A stretch of DNA of 64,000 nucleotides from Cloacibacillus evryensis DSM 19522 (GTDB taxonomy: Bacteria; Synergistota; Synergistia; Synergistales; Synergistaceae), in assembly GCF_000585335.1 (NCBI RefSeq), contig NZ_KK073872.1, positions 1,198,501 through 1,262,500 on the forward strand, written 5' to 3'. The translations under genes were made by a program, and so were the position numbers. Below the pieces are notes generated by a model. That model was not told the origin of the DNA. It saw only the letters and a program-made list of their open reading frames with translations, and searched no databases. This document shows, piece by piece, positions 7,307 to 15,919 of this stretch (position 1 is the stretch's first letter; the number at the start of each line of letters is the position of its first letter).

Positions 7307-8246
7307 TGAGATCGGACAGATGACCTGGCGTCATCGCAGCGTGATAGACCTTGACTGCTGGACGAGAGAGGAACTCTATTTCTTCCTCGACCAGTCCCGC
7401 CATATGGAGAACGTGATGGACCGTCCGGTCAAAAAGGTCCCCGCGCTTCGCGGCAAGATGTGCGTCAACCTCTTCTTTGAGAATTCGACGCGCACGCGGG
7501 TCTCCTTTGAACTTGCGGAAAAGATGCTCTCCGCCGACGTCGTCAACTGGTCGGTCTCCGGCTCGAGCGCCGCGAAGGGCGAGACGATGCGCGATACCGC
7601 CTGGACCCTTGAGGCGATGGGCGCGGATATCGTCGTAATGCGCCACGGCGCGGTCGGCGCGGCCCAGTACCTTGCCTCAAAGCTCAAGCGCGGCATCGTC
7701 CTCAACGCGGGCGACGGTACCCACGCGCACCCGACGCAGGCCCTGCTCGATGTCTACACCGCCTGGAAGCACTTCGGAGACCTCGAGGGGCGGAAGATCG
7801 CCCTCGTCGGCGACGTCCTTCACAGCCGCGTCGCGCGCAGCGACGTCATAGCCTTCAAAACGATGGGCTGCGATGTGGTGCTCTCCGGGCCGCCGACGCT
7901 GATGCCCCGGGAGATCGAACAGCTCGGCGTCAAATACGACCGCGACCCGCGCAAGGCGGTCGAGAAGGCCGATATGGTATATCTTCTGAGGATACAGCGC
8001 GAGAGGCAGCAGGACGGCCTCTTCCCCTCGGTCGACGAGTACCACCGCTGGTGGGGCGCCGACGAAGAGCTTATGAAGTACGCCAACCCCGGCGCGCTCG
8101 CGATGCATCCGGGCCCGATCAACAGAGGCGTCGAGATCGCCTCCGAAGTTGCGGACGGTCATCAGAGCGTGATACTCGAACAGGTGCGTTCAGGAGTCGC
8201 TACCAGGATGGCGCTTCTCTATCTCTGCGGCGGAGGTGCAAGATAA
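7290..8246 (+). CDS. pyrB: Aspartate carbamoyltransferase catalytic chain
   Basis: ATCase condenses carbamoyl phosphate and aspartate in the second step of pyrimidine synthesis. The carbamoyl-phosphate loop FFENSTRTRVSFE (62-74) and the HPTQALLDVYT motif are intact; the length of 318 aa is normal. No pyrI regulatory chain is present. The GTG at 7290 has AGGTGG 7 nt upstream; ATG 7299 is an alternative start. Overlap with pyrR and with pyrC (TAATG) implies translational coupling. Confidence 0.95.
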   Translation: MSAMLNEIGQMTWRHRSVIDLDCWTREELYFFLDQSRHMENVMDRPVKKVPALRGKMCVNLFFENSTRTRVSFELAEKMLSADVVNWSVSGSSAAKGETMRDTAWTLEAMGADIVVMRHGAVGAAQYLASKLKRGIVLNAGDGTHAHPTQALLDVYTAWKHFGDLEGRKIALVGDVLHSRVARSDVIAFKTMGCDVVLSGPPTLMPREIEQLGVKYDRDPRKAVEKADMVYLLRIQRERQQDGLFPSVDEYHRWWGADEELMKYANPGALAMHPGPINRGVEIASEVADGHQSVILEQVRSGVATRMALLYLCGGGAR

Positions 8247-9550
8247 TGGAAAAATTTCTCTTCAAAGATTTTAAAATATTCAACGGCAAAGAATTCATAA
8301 AAGAGGACTGCCTCCTTGTGGAGGACGGCAAAGTCGCCGGGCTGGGCCGCGATCTCGCCTGCGAGGGCGCGGAGGTGGTCGAGGGCGGCGGACGCCTGCT
8401 GACCCCCGGGTTCATCGACCTGCACGCCCACTTCCGCGATCCCGGCGGCGAGTGGAACGAGGACCTCAACAGCGGGGCGCACGCCGGAGCGGCCGGCGGA
8501 TTCACGACGCTCGTCGCGATGCCGAACACCAAACCTGCGGTCTCCGAGCCGGCGCTAATCGAATATGTCGTCAGCCACGGAGCGGCGGCGAAGGCCTCGC
8601 GCATACTGCCGGCGGGCTGCGTCAGCAAGAACCGCGAGGGCAAAGAGATCTGCGAGATGGAAAAGATGACCGAGGCGGGCGCGGTGTTCTTCACGGACGA
8701 CGGCGCGCCGGTCGCGACGAGCCAACTGCTGCGGCTCGCGCTGCTTTACACGGGCAAAAAACTTCCCCGCGTCATGGAGCACCCCGAAGAGATCAGCCTC
8801 TTTAAGGGCGGACAGGTCCATGAGGGCCGCGTCAGCGCGATGTCCGGACTCAAGGGCATCCCCGGCGCTTCGGAAGAGATCGACGTGGCGCGCGGCATCG
8901 CGCTCGTGCGCGACACGGGCGGACGCATCCACTTTACCCACCTTTCAAGCGCGGGCGCGGTGGAGCTTATCCGCAACGCGAAGCGCGCCGGACTCGACGT
9001 CACCTGCGACACGACATTCCACCACCTCACTCTCAATGAGAACGCGGTCATCAACAGCGGATATAACTCGCGCTTCAAGGTGAACCCGCCGCTGCGCTCG
9101 GCCGACGACCAGAGGGCTCTCTGGGAGGGCATAAAGGACGGCACGATCGACGCGATAGTTACGGACCACGCTCCGTGGCACATGGACGAGAAGGACGAAC
9201 CCTTCCAGGAGGCCCCCTTCGGGATCGCCTCTCTCGAGTGCGCCGTCGCCGTGCTCCTCGACTATCGCAGCCGCAACTATCCCGACGTTCCCCTCGAGCT
9301 GCTCTTCGCCAAGATGACGTCCGCCCCCGCGTCGCTGCTCCCCGAAAAGTGGCAGGGACTCGGACGTATCGAGGCGGGCGCTCCGGCCGACCTCACCGTC
9401 ATCGACGAGGACCGGACGCGCATCGTCGACTGCCGGACCTGGAAGAGCAAAGCCCGCTGCTGTCCCTGGGAGGGCGTCGCGCTGACGGGCTGGCCGGTAA
9501 TGACCTTCGTCGAGGGACGCAGGATCTGGCAGGACGAGGAAGAACTCTAG
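8246..9550 (+). CDS. pyrC: Dihydroorotase (class I)
   Basis: The zinc enzyme cyclises N-carbamoyl-aspartate to dihydroorotate. H60-x-H62 with R64 (HAHFRDPG), the MPNTKP segment and TDHAPW late in the chain are the expected metal and substrate residues. At 434 aa it is the long class I type found in pyr operons of Gram-positive-like organisation. The ATG at 8246 overlaps the pyrB stop (TAATG) and has GGAGG upstream. A gap of about 100 bp with its own signals separates it from pyrF. Confidence 0.95.
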   Translation: MEKFLFKDFKIFNGKEFIKEDCLLVEDGKVAGLGRDLACEGAEVVEGGGRLLTPGFIDLHAHFRDPGGEWNEDLNSGAHAGAAGGFTTLVAMPNTKPAVSEPALIEYVVSHGAAAKASRILPAGCVSKNREGKEICEMEKMTEAGAVFFTDDGAPVATSQLLRLALLYTGKKLPRVMEHPEEISLFKGGQVHEGRVSAMSGLKGIPGASEEIDVARGIALVRDTGGRIHFTHLSSAGAVELIRNAKRAGLDVTCDTTFHHLTLNENAVINSGYNSRFKVNPPLRSADDQRALWEGIKDGTIDAIVTDHAPWHMDEKDEPFQEAPFGIASLECAVAVLLDYRSRNYPDVPLELLFAKMTSAPASLLPEKWQGLGRIEAGAPADLTVIDEDRTRIVDCRTWKSKARCCPWEGVALTGWPVMTFVEGRRIWQDEEEL

Positions 9551-9581
9551 CAGCCGATACCACAACGGAAGCTATTGAAGT

Positions 9582-9633
9582 TATAATATAGAAACTCGAA
9601 CGATAGCACAACTGTGACGAGGTTGTGCTATCG
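9582..9633 (+). promoter_or_regulatory. pyrF upstream site: -10 box and perfect 12-bp hairpin
   Basis: TATAAT (9582-9587) lies about 13 nt before a perfect inverted repeat CGATAGCACAAC / GTTGTGCTATCG with a 9-nt loop (9601-9633). No T run follows, so it is not a terminator. It would form the 5' end of a pyrF-pyrE transcript or act as an operator. The -35 region is weak. Confidence 0.5.
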
Positions 9634-9653
9634 TCGTACGGAGGGACTAATAT

Positions 9654-10364
9654 ATGGAGAACAACAACTGCGGCCTTATAGTGGCGCTGGACCTGCCGGC
9701 GCTTGACGATGCGAGAAGATTCCTTGACAGGCTGGATAAAGCGACAAAATATGTAAAGGTCGGGCCGCGCCTTTACGCGCTCGGCGGCGCCTCCTTCGCG
9801 AAGGAGATAATCGGCCGCGGTTATGAGCTTTTTCTCGACCTTAAACTGCATGACATCCCCAACACCGTAGCCTCGGCGGTCGAGCCGCTTTCCGAGCTTG
9901 GTCTCTGGGCGCTCACTATACACACCTCCGGCGGCTATGAGATGATGGCCCGCAGCGCCGCGATGCGCGACAAGACCGGCAGCCGCATGAAGCTGCTTGG
10001 CATCACCGTGCTCACCAGCCTGGGCGGAGAGCTATGGAGCGACGTCCATCCCGGCTGCGACATGCGGCAGGCGCTGATCGGGCGCGCGGAGACGGCGCAG
10101 CGCGCGGGACTCGACGGCATCGTCTGTTCGCCGCTTGACCTTGAACTTCTCAGGGGCCGCGCGGAAAATTTGCTGCGCGTCGTCCCGGGGATCCGCGCGA
10201 AAAAGGTGAGCACCGAGGACCAGACGCGCGTCGCCACCGCAAAGGACGCGGCGGAGGCCGGAGCCTCGTACATAGTCGTCGGACGCCCGATACTCGAGGC
10301 GGCCGATCCCATCGCCGCGGCGAAAGATATACTTAAAACATTAGGGGAGGCTTCACACAGATGA
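9654..10364 (+). CDS. pyrF: Orotidine 5'-phosphate decarboxylase
   Basis: OMP decarboxylase makes UMP from OMP. The D-x-K-x-x-D catalytic array is seen in LDLKLHDIPNT (61-71: D62, K64, D67), and VVPGIR and VVGRPI near the end bind phosphate. At 236 aa it is the bacterial group I form. The start ATG 9654 follows GGAGG. Its stop overlaps the pyrE start (ATGA). Confidence 0.95.
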   Translation: MENNNCGLIVALDLPALDDARRFLDRLDKATKYVKVGPRLYALGGASFAKEIIGRGYELFLDLKLHDIPNTVASAVEPLSELGLWALTIHTSGGYEMMARSAAMRDKTGSRMKLLGITVLTSLGGELWSDVHPGCDMRQALIGRAETAQRAGLDGIVCSPLDLELLRGRAENLLRVVPGIRAKKVSTEDQTRVATAKDAAEAGASYIVVGRPILEAADPIAAAKDILKTLGEASHR

Positions 10365-10960
10365 GCTGTTCTTGCGAAAAAAACGAAATTTCAAAGAAGA
10401 TACTTGAAATGATGAAGGAGAGCGGCGCGCACCTTCAGGGCCATTTCAAACTTACCTCCGGGCTGCACAGCGACAACTATATGCAGTGCGCCTTGATGCT
10501 GCGCTATCCGAAGTTTGCCGCCTGCGCCGGCGAGGAGCTCGCGAAACTGCTCGCGCCCGCGAAGCCCGATTTTATCCTTTCACCCGCGCTCGGCGGCCTG
10601 ATAATCGGCCATGAAGTCGCGCGCGCGCTGGGCGTGCCCTTTATCTTCACCGAGAGGGTGGACGGCGAGATGCGCCTTAAAAGATTCCCTCATCCTGGCA
10701 AACTTCGCTTCGCTCTCGTGGAGGACGTCTGCACGACCGGCAAATCATCGCGCGAAGCGGCGCGGATACTTGCGGCGGAAGGCGCGGAATGGGTCGCCTC
10801 TGGCTGTATCATAGACCGGCGCTCTCCGGACTGCCTGCCGGACTGGGACCTCAAATCGCTCGTAAAGGTCTGCTTCGCCACCTACAGCGCGGAGGAATGC
10901 CCGCTCTGCAAAGAGGGACTGCCCCTTGTAAAGCCGGGAAGCCGTCCCGACGAAAAATAA
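10361..10960 (+). CDS. pyrE: Orotate phosphoribosyltransferase
   Basis: The enzyme joins orotate and PRPP to OMP. The PRPP loop ALVEDVCTTGKSS is at 118-130 and the GHFKLTSGLHSD segment at 27-38. A C-terminal CPLCKEGLPLVKPGSR stretch is typical of this subgroup. It overlaps pyrF by 4 nt. carAB, pyrD and pyrK are not in the window, so carbamoyl-phosphate synthesis and dihydroorotate oxidation are encoded elsewhere. Confidence 0.95.
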   Translation: MSCSCEKNEISKKILEMMKESGAHLQGHFKLTSGLHSDNYMQCALMLRYPKFAACAGEELAKLLAPAKPDFILSPALGGLIIGHEVARALGVPFIFTERVDGEMRLKRFPHPGKLRFALVEDVCTTGKSSREAARILAAEGAEWVASGCIIDRRSPDCLPDWDLKSLVKVCFATYSAEECPLCKEGLPLVKPGSRPDEK

Positions 10961-11818
10961 ATGAAGAAAATAGAGCCGCGGCGCGGCGCGTTCTTGGCGC
11001 TGCGCGTCCTGGCCGTTGTTTTTATATTTCTCCTTGGCTGCCGCGGCGCGGAGGCCTCGGCAGCCGCCGTTATGAAGATCGCGGTCACCTCGCCGTGGCT
11101 CTATGAAGTGGCCTCCTTCGTCGGCGGCAGGCAGGTGCAGGTGCGCGCCCTTTCGTCATGGAACGAGGCCGGGAATACCGTCGTCACGGGGCGGCCCCGC
11201 GGCGGCGAGCTGGTGATCGCCTTTGATCCCGCCGACGCCACCCGCTTCAGGATCGGCCCGCAAAATAAAAACCTCAAGCTGCTGTATCAGAAGACGCCGA
11301 TGGACGAGGACAAACTGCGCGCGGCTTTCTTCGATCCCGCGATGCTGCCGTTCATCGCGCAGGAGATAATGAAGATAATCGCCGCCGCCGACCAGAAAAA
11401 CTATTCCTACTACCAGCGGAGGCTTGCGGAATTTCAATCGCGCATCGACAGCACGATGGGAGTCGGGCGTCATCTGCTCTCGGGGGCAAACATTCTTGAC
11501 CTCACCGGCGCGGAGGGGACCTGGGTGCGTTCCTCGATATCGGGCGTCGTGCGCCCGCCGGAATCCGTCTGGACCGGCTGGCTTGCCGGGGACGCCGCCG
11601 CGCTCCGCGCCGCGCTGGACGAGGCTTCGCGCCGCGGCTGGCTGCTGCTGCTCGACCCCTGGACGCCGGATGTCATCCGCGCCGCCGCCTCCGCCTATCC
11701 CTACCGCCTCACGCTGCCGGTGCCGCCGAAGGATACGGAGTTCTTCGTCTTTCTGCACGAAATATTCACGATCATCGCCGGGCGGGTAAAATCCGCCGCG
11801 CCAAAAGTTAAAAATTAG
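10961..11818 (+). CDS. Putative lipoprotein resembling zinc-uptake solute-binding proteins
   Basis: The 285-aa protein begins with a basic stretch, a hydrophobic segment and a lipobox-like LLGC (Cys 27), so it is probably a lipid-anchored periplasmic protein. The mature part (KIAVTSPWLYEVASFVGG, later PFIAQEIMKIIAAAD) resembles ZnuA/TroA-type metal-binding proteins, but the histidine ligands of that family are not evident; only two His are present, at atypical places. It starts directly at the pyrE stop, so it may be read from the pyr transcript. Function unknown; fold assignment tentative. Confidence 0.5.
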   Translation: MKKIEPRRGAFLALRVLAVVFIFLLGCRGAEASAAAVMKIAVTSPWLYEVASFVGGRQVQVRALSSWNEAGNTVVTGRPRGGELVIAFDPADATRFRIGPQNKNLKLLYQKTPMDEDKLRAAFFDPAMLPFIAQEIMKIIAAADQKNYSYYQRRLAEFQSRIDSTMGVGRHLLSGANILDLTGAEGTWVRSSISGVVRPPESVWTGWLAGDAAALRAALDEASRRGWLLLLDPWTPDVIRAAASAYPYRLTLPVPPKDTEFFVFLHEIFTIIAGRVKSAAPKVKN

Positions 11819-11839
11819 TATATCGTCGCTTCTATAAAG

Positions 11840-11869
11840 TTGATGAAAATAATCAATACATATCATAAT
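11840..11869 (+). promoter_or_regulatory. Candidate promoter for lptA-lptB-murJ
   Basis: TTGATG and CATAAT are separated by 18 bp in an AT-rich stretch between the lipoprotein gene and lptA. The resulting leader would be about 190 nt; I see no gene in it. Confidence 0.35.
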
Positions 11870-12067
11870 AAATAATGTAAAATAAACGCGTGCGGCAAAC
11901 ATCTCCGGGCGCTTGTCCTCTGTTGTTTCGTTGTGTTTTGAGCCGGGAGGGGCTGCGCGCGGGATTCATCTGGACGCGCGTTCTTTCGCGGCCGCCCGCT
12001 GAGAAGAGCTTTGCCGCCGGACGCTGATGCCGTGCGGTATTACTTTAAGGGAAAAGAGGAATACTCT

Positions 12068-13123
12068 GTGATAATAGAAAAAAGACTGAGAAGATTCTGC
12101 GCCGTGACGGCGTTCTGCCTGATATGCGCCGCTTTGCCGGCCGCGGCGGCTCCAGCGGAGACCGTCAAGCGGCAGAACACGCTTTCGGCCGATGATATCC
12201 AGTATAACGTAAACACCGGAGACGCCCGCGCGAAGGGACGCGTCGTGATAACGAGGGACGGCTCCGTCCTCAAAGGCGACGAAGCCGAAGGCAATACCGA
12301 AAAAGAGGTCATGACGATCCGCGGGAATGTGGACGGCAGCTTCCCCGGGCAGCAGGCGACGCTGAAATCGGAGAGCGCGACCTGGACGGGGGACAAAACG
12401 AAAAAAACGGACGGCGTCGTTGAGGCCTTTGGAAAGGTACTGCTGACGCGCGCGCCCAAAGACAGGCTCAACGCAGACTATGTCCTCTGGGAGATCGGCA
12501 CCGAAAACTACAAGGCCCGGGGGAATGTCGACGGGATATTGGATAACAGGATACTGAAAGCCGCCGAGGCGACGAGGACCGGAGACAAATTCTGGGCGCG
12601 CGACGTGCGCCGCTACGAGGACCTTGTGCAGAAGTTCGTCCTTTCCTCTAAGACGATGGAGGGACGCCTCGCAAAAGACGCGAAAAGCGGGCAGGATACC
12701 CTTCAGGAGATGGTGGCGGATCAAAACGTGGTTTTTGACTATGTGGACAAGGATGGGCTCAAAACGAGAGTCACCGGCGATAAAGCCGTCTATTCCAAGG
12801 CGCGCGGTACGATCGTCGTCTCCGGCAATACGAAAGCGGTGCGCAGCGACGGGAAGACGGTGACCGCGGACACCATGGTCGTACACGAGGATACGCGCAA
12901 CATCGAAGCCAAAGGGAACTCTAAGATAGTCTTTGTCGTTGAGGAAAAGGCCAAGAAGGAAGAGGACGCAAAAAACACTGGCACGGCGAAGGCCGGCGCG
13001 CCCGCAAAGAAGGGATCGCCGTCCGCGGCTGAAACCAAGCCTGCCTCGGAAGATAAAAAGCCGGCGGCTGAAACGAAAAATTCGCAGTTGACCGACGAAG
13101 AGAAAAATTGGGTGGAAAAATAA
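12068..13123 (+). CDS. lptA: LptA/OstA-like lipopolysaccharide transport protein
   Basis: LptA-type proteins form a periplasmic beta-jellyroll bridge that carries LPS to the outer membrane. A GTG start at 12068 with AGAGGA 7 nt upstream gives a clean signal peptide (basic RLRR, hydrophobic core, cut near AAAAPA). Repeated strands such as DDIQYNVNTGDARAKGRVVITRDGSVLKG are typical of OstA-like domains, apparently more than one in tandem. The last 60 residues are a Lys/Ala/Glu-rich low-complexity tail. At 351 aa it is about twice the E. coli size. It overlaps lptB (TAATG). Confidence 0.8.
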   Translation: MIIEKRLRRFCAVTAFCLICAALPAAAAPAETVKRQNTLSADDIQYNVNTGDARAKGRVVITRDGSVLKGDEAEGNTEKEVMTIRGNVDGSFPGQQATLKSESATWTGDKTKKTDGVVEAFGKVLLTRAPKDRLNADYVLWEIGTENYKARGNVDGILDNRILKAAEATRTGDKFWARDVRRYEDLVQKFVLSSKTMEGRLAKDAKSGQDTLQEMVADQNVVFDYVDKDGLKTRVTGDKAVYSKARGTIVVSGNTKAVRSDGKTVTADTMVVHEDTRNIEAKGNSKIVFVVEEKAKKEEDAKNTGTAKAGAPAKKGSPSAAETKPASEDKKPAAETKNSQLTDEEKNWVEK

Positions 13124-13872
13124 TGTCACAGCCGATAGAAGAAAAAGCGGCGACGCTGCTGCGCGCCGAAAAACTGGTCAAAGCCTTCGGGGGACGCCGT
13201 GTCGTCAACGAGGTCAGCGTGGAGATAAAAAAGGGCGAGATCATCGGGCTGCTCGGCCCCAACGGAGCGGGGAAGAGCACGACATTCTATATGATAGTCG
13301 GCCGCATCCTTCCCGACTCCGGCTGCGTATGGCTGGGGGACACCCAGCTCTCCGACCAGCCGATGTACCAGCGCGCGCGCGCCGGGATAGGCTACCTGCC
13401 GCAGGAGGCCTCTGTATTCAGAAGCCTCACCGTGCGCCAGAACCTGGACCTCGTCCTTGAGGAATCAGGCGTCCCGCGCGACGTGCGGGGAGATAAGATC
13501 TCCCGTCTGCTCAAAGAATATGGCCTCAGCCATCTTGAAGATACCAAAGCGGTCTCCCTTTCGGGCGGCGAGCGCCGCCGGGTCGAGATAGCGCGCTGCC
13601 TCGCGCTGGAGCCGCTCTTTATACTTCTCGACGAACCGTTCAGCGGAATAGACCCGATAGCGGTCGCCGACCTGCAGTCGATAATCCGCGAACTCAAAGA
13701 GCGCGGCTACGGGATATTGCTCACAGACCACAACGTCCGCGAGACCCTTTCGATAACGGACAGGGCCTATCTCATTTACGAGGGCAAGGTCTTCCTGGAG
13801 GGCAAGCCCGATTACATAACCGAAAATAAAGACGCCCGCAAGTTCTACCTCGGAGAAGACTTCAGCTGGTGA
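13123..13872 (+). CDS. lptB: LPS export ABC transporter ATP-binding protein
   Basis: LptB powers extraction of LPS from the inner membrane. Walker A GPNGAGKST is at 44-52, the signature SLSGGERRRVEIA in the middle and Walker B LFILLDEPF after it, followed by the H-loop LLTDHNVRE. Length 249 aa is normal. The ATG at 13123 overlaps the lptA stop and has GGGTGG upstream; the next gene, murJ, overlaps its stop (TGATG). Confidence 0.93.
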   Translation: MSQPIEEKAATLLRAEKLVKAFGGRRVVNEVSVEIKKGEIIGLLGPNGAGKSTTFYMIVGRILPDSGCVWLGDTQLSDQPMYQRARAGIGYLPQEASVFRSLTVRQNLDLVLEESGVPRDVRGDKISRLLKEYGLSHLEDTKAVSLSGGERRRVEIARCLALEPLFILLDEPFSGIDPIAVADLQSIIRELKERGYGILLTDHNVRETLSITDRAYLIYEGKVFLEGKPDYITENKDARKFYLGEDFSW

Positions 13873-15755
13873 TGCCGGAAGCCGCGAAAAACGGCGCCGT
13901 TTCGCCGGAGACGGCGGAAAAGCCCGCTGAAACGCAAGATCCCGAAAACACCATAGGGAGCAAGCGTCCCGATGCGCTTACGGGCTGCGCCGCTCCCTCT
14001 TCGTGCGAAGCACGAAGTTCCGAAAATACCATAGGGAGCAAGCGTCCCGATGCGCTTACGGGCTGCGCAGACCTCCCCTTGCGCGAAGCGCAAGGATTTG
14101 AAAATACCACAGAGGTCAAGCGTCCGGATGCGTTAACCGGCTGCGCCGCTCCCTCTTCGTGCGAAGCACGAAGTTCCGAAAATACCACAGGGAGCAAGCG
14201 TCCGGATGCGTTAACCGGCATGGTCTTCCACGCGATGCGCATGATGGCGGGTACGCTCGTCAGCCGCGTGCTCGGCCTCATCCGTGAGATGCTCACCGCG
14301 GCGCTCTTCGGGGCGACGCGCCAGCTTGACGCCTTTTTCGTAGCCTACACGCTCGCGAACCTTTCGCGGCAGCTGCTCGCGGAGGGCGCGCTCTCCGCGT
14401 CGTTCGTCCCCGTATTCTCGCGGACCCTCTCCGCCGACGGGAGGGACAGCGCGAGAAAGCTTGCGAACGAGGCTTTGACGGTGCTTATCTTCGGATGCAG
14501 CTTCGTCGTCGCCGTAGGACTGATATTCGCGCCCGTATTTGTCGATATAATGGCCCCCGGCTTCGCCTCGCACGAACGCGCGCTGGCGATCTCGCTTACG
14601 CGCATAATGTTCCCCTTCCTCATGCTGGTCTCCATCGGCGCGCTGGCCATGGGCGTGCTTAACAGTATGGGAAGTTTCTTTGTCCCGGCCATCGCGCCCG
14701 CCGTCAGCAACCTTGTCTACATACTCTTCCTGCTTGCCATGAGAAGCAGGCTCTCCATATGGAACCTGGCGGTCGCCGTCCTGCTCGGCGGAGCCTTTCA
14801 CATGCTGCTGCAAGTCTACTGGTGCGGCAGGCTGAAGATGACGCTGCGCCCGGCGCTGCCCAATCGCCGCGATCCGCAGCTGCGGAGCATGATGGTGCTC
14901 TTCCTGCCCTACGCGGCGGGGCTGTCTCTGAACCAGCTCAACCCGGTGATCAGCAGGATGCTCGGCTCCTACCTCGCCGCCGGTTCGATCTCGGTGCTCA
15001 CCTACGCCGACCGCGTCCTTCAGCTGCCGCTGGGACTCTTCGTCATCGCCATCTCCCAGGCGGTCCTGCCGATGCTGTCGCGCCAGGACCCCAACAAGAC
15101 GGGGGAATTCCGTGACTTTATCCGCGACGCTATGCGTTTCAACCTCTTCGTCGTACTGCCGGTGGCGGCCGGGCTCTGCATCGTCTCGAGCGAAGTCGTC
15201 CACATACTCTTCTATCGGGGGGCTTTTTCGGTATGGGCGTGGCACGCCACGGCGACGGCCCTTTCTCTCTATGCGCTGGGCCTGCCGGGAATGGCGAGCA
15301 GTACGGTGATAATGCGCGCCATATATGCGCGCCGCATGCCGCGCGCGGCCGTGATGATCACAGGAGTTACCGTCGCCGTGAACCTCTGCGCCAGCGTCAT
15401 ACTCATGCGTTTTTTCGCCTACGCCGGGCTTGCCGCCGCTTCGGCCTCCGCGTTCACCGCCGCGAGCTTCTTCGCGGCCTGGATGCTTTCGCGCAATATC
15501 GGTGAAAAACTCGGCATATTCGATATGAAGTGGCTCTGGAAAGTAATGTTCCCGCTCCTGCTGATGGGGGCCGCGCTGCTGGCCTTTAAGCATATTCTGC
15601 CCTATCCCGCGGAGGCGAAACTCCTCTTGCGGGTGCTGTGGCTTGCCGTATCGATAGCGGGCGCGGCTCTGATCTATGCCGTCGCCACGATGGCGCTGCG
15701 CTGTCCCGAATGGCGGTGGATAAAGGACGCGGCCAGGGGAAGAGCCAAAGCGTGA
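13872..15755 (+). CDS. murJ: Lipid II flippase MurJ with repeat-bearing N-terminal extension
   Basis: MurJ flips the peptidoglycan precursor lipid II across the inner membrane. The canonical part begins at about residue 117 (MVFHAMRMMAGTLVSRVLGLIREML) and runs through about 14 hydrophobic helices to the end. In front lies an extension of some 116 residues, mostly 26-residue repeats (ENTIGSKRPDALTG then CAAPSSCEARSS), unlike MurJ in other bacteria as far as I know. An ATG at 14220 could start the canonical protein, but it has no ribosome site, whereas ATG 13872 overlaps the lptB stop. Confidence 0.88.
   Translation: MPEAAKNGAVSPETAEKPAETQDPENTIGSKRPDALTGCAAPSSCEARSSENTIGSKRPDALTGCADLPLREAQGFENTTEVKRPDALTGCAAPSSCEARSSENTTGSKRPDALTGMVFHAMRMMAGTLVSRVLGLIREMLTAALFGATRQLDAFFVAYTLANLSRQLLAEGALSASFVPVFSRTLSADGRDSARKLANEALTVLIFGCSFVVAVGLIFAPVFVDIMAPGFASHERALAISLTRIMFPFLMLVSIGALAMGVLNSMGSFFVPAIAPAVSNLVYILFLLAMRSRLSIWNLAVAVLLGGAFHMLLQVYWCGRLKMTLRPALPNRRDPQLRSMMVLFLPYAAGLSLNQLNPVISRMLGSYLAAGSISVLTYADRVLQLPLGLFVIAISQAVLPMLSRQDPNKTGEFRDFIRDAMRFNLFVVLPVAAGLCIVSSEVVHILFYRGAFSVWAWHATATALSLYALGLPGMASSTVIMRAIYARRMPRAAVMITGVTVAVNLCASVILMRFFAYAGLAAASASAFTAASFFAAWMLSRNIGEKLGIFDMKWLWKVMFPLLLMGAALLAFKHILPYPAEAKLLLRVLWLAVSIAGAALIYAVATMALRCPEWRWIKDAARGRAKA
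13944..14219 (+). repeat. 3.5 in-frame 78-bp tandem repeats with palindromic cores in murJ
   Basis: Units begin at 13944, 14022, 14100 and 14178 with an exact period of 78 bp; the last is truncated to 42 bp. Each full unit contains an 8-bp palindrome capped by GAA. Units 1 and 3 have CTTCGTGC-GAA-GCACGAAG; unit 2 has CCTTGCGC-GAA-GCGCAAGG. Three arm positions differ, and each is matched by the complementary change in the other arm. Confidence 0.9.
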
Positions 15756-15919
15756 TAAACCGGCCGGCAAGGTCGTACATCCCCGCTTGACGCCGCCCTT
15801 TTGCGGAGACATAGAGTTTATGGAGGGGGCTATATTGTGCTATGATATCCGGCTGTAGGGGGACGAAAGATATACACGCCGCCTGCGGCTGAAATCTTTT
15901 TTGAAGGAAGGATAATAAA

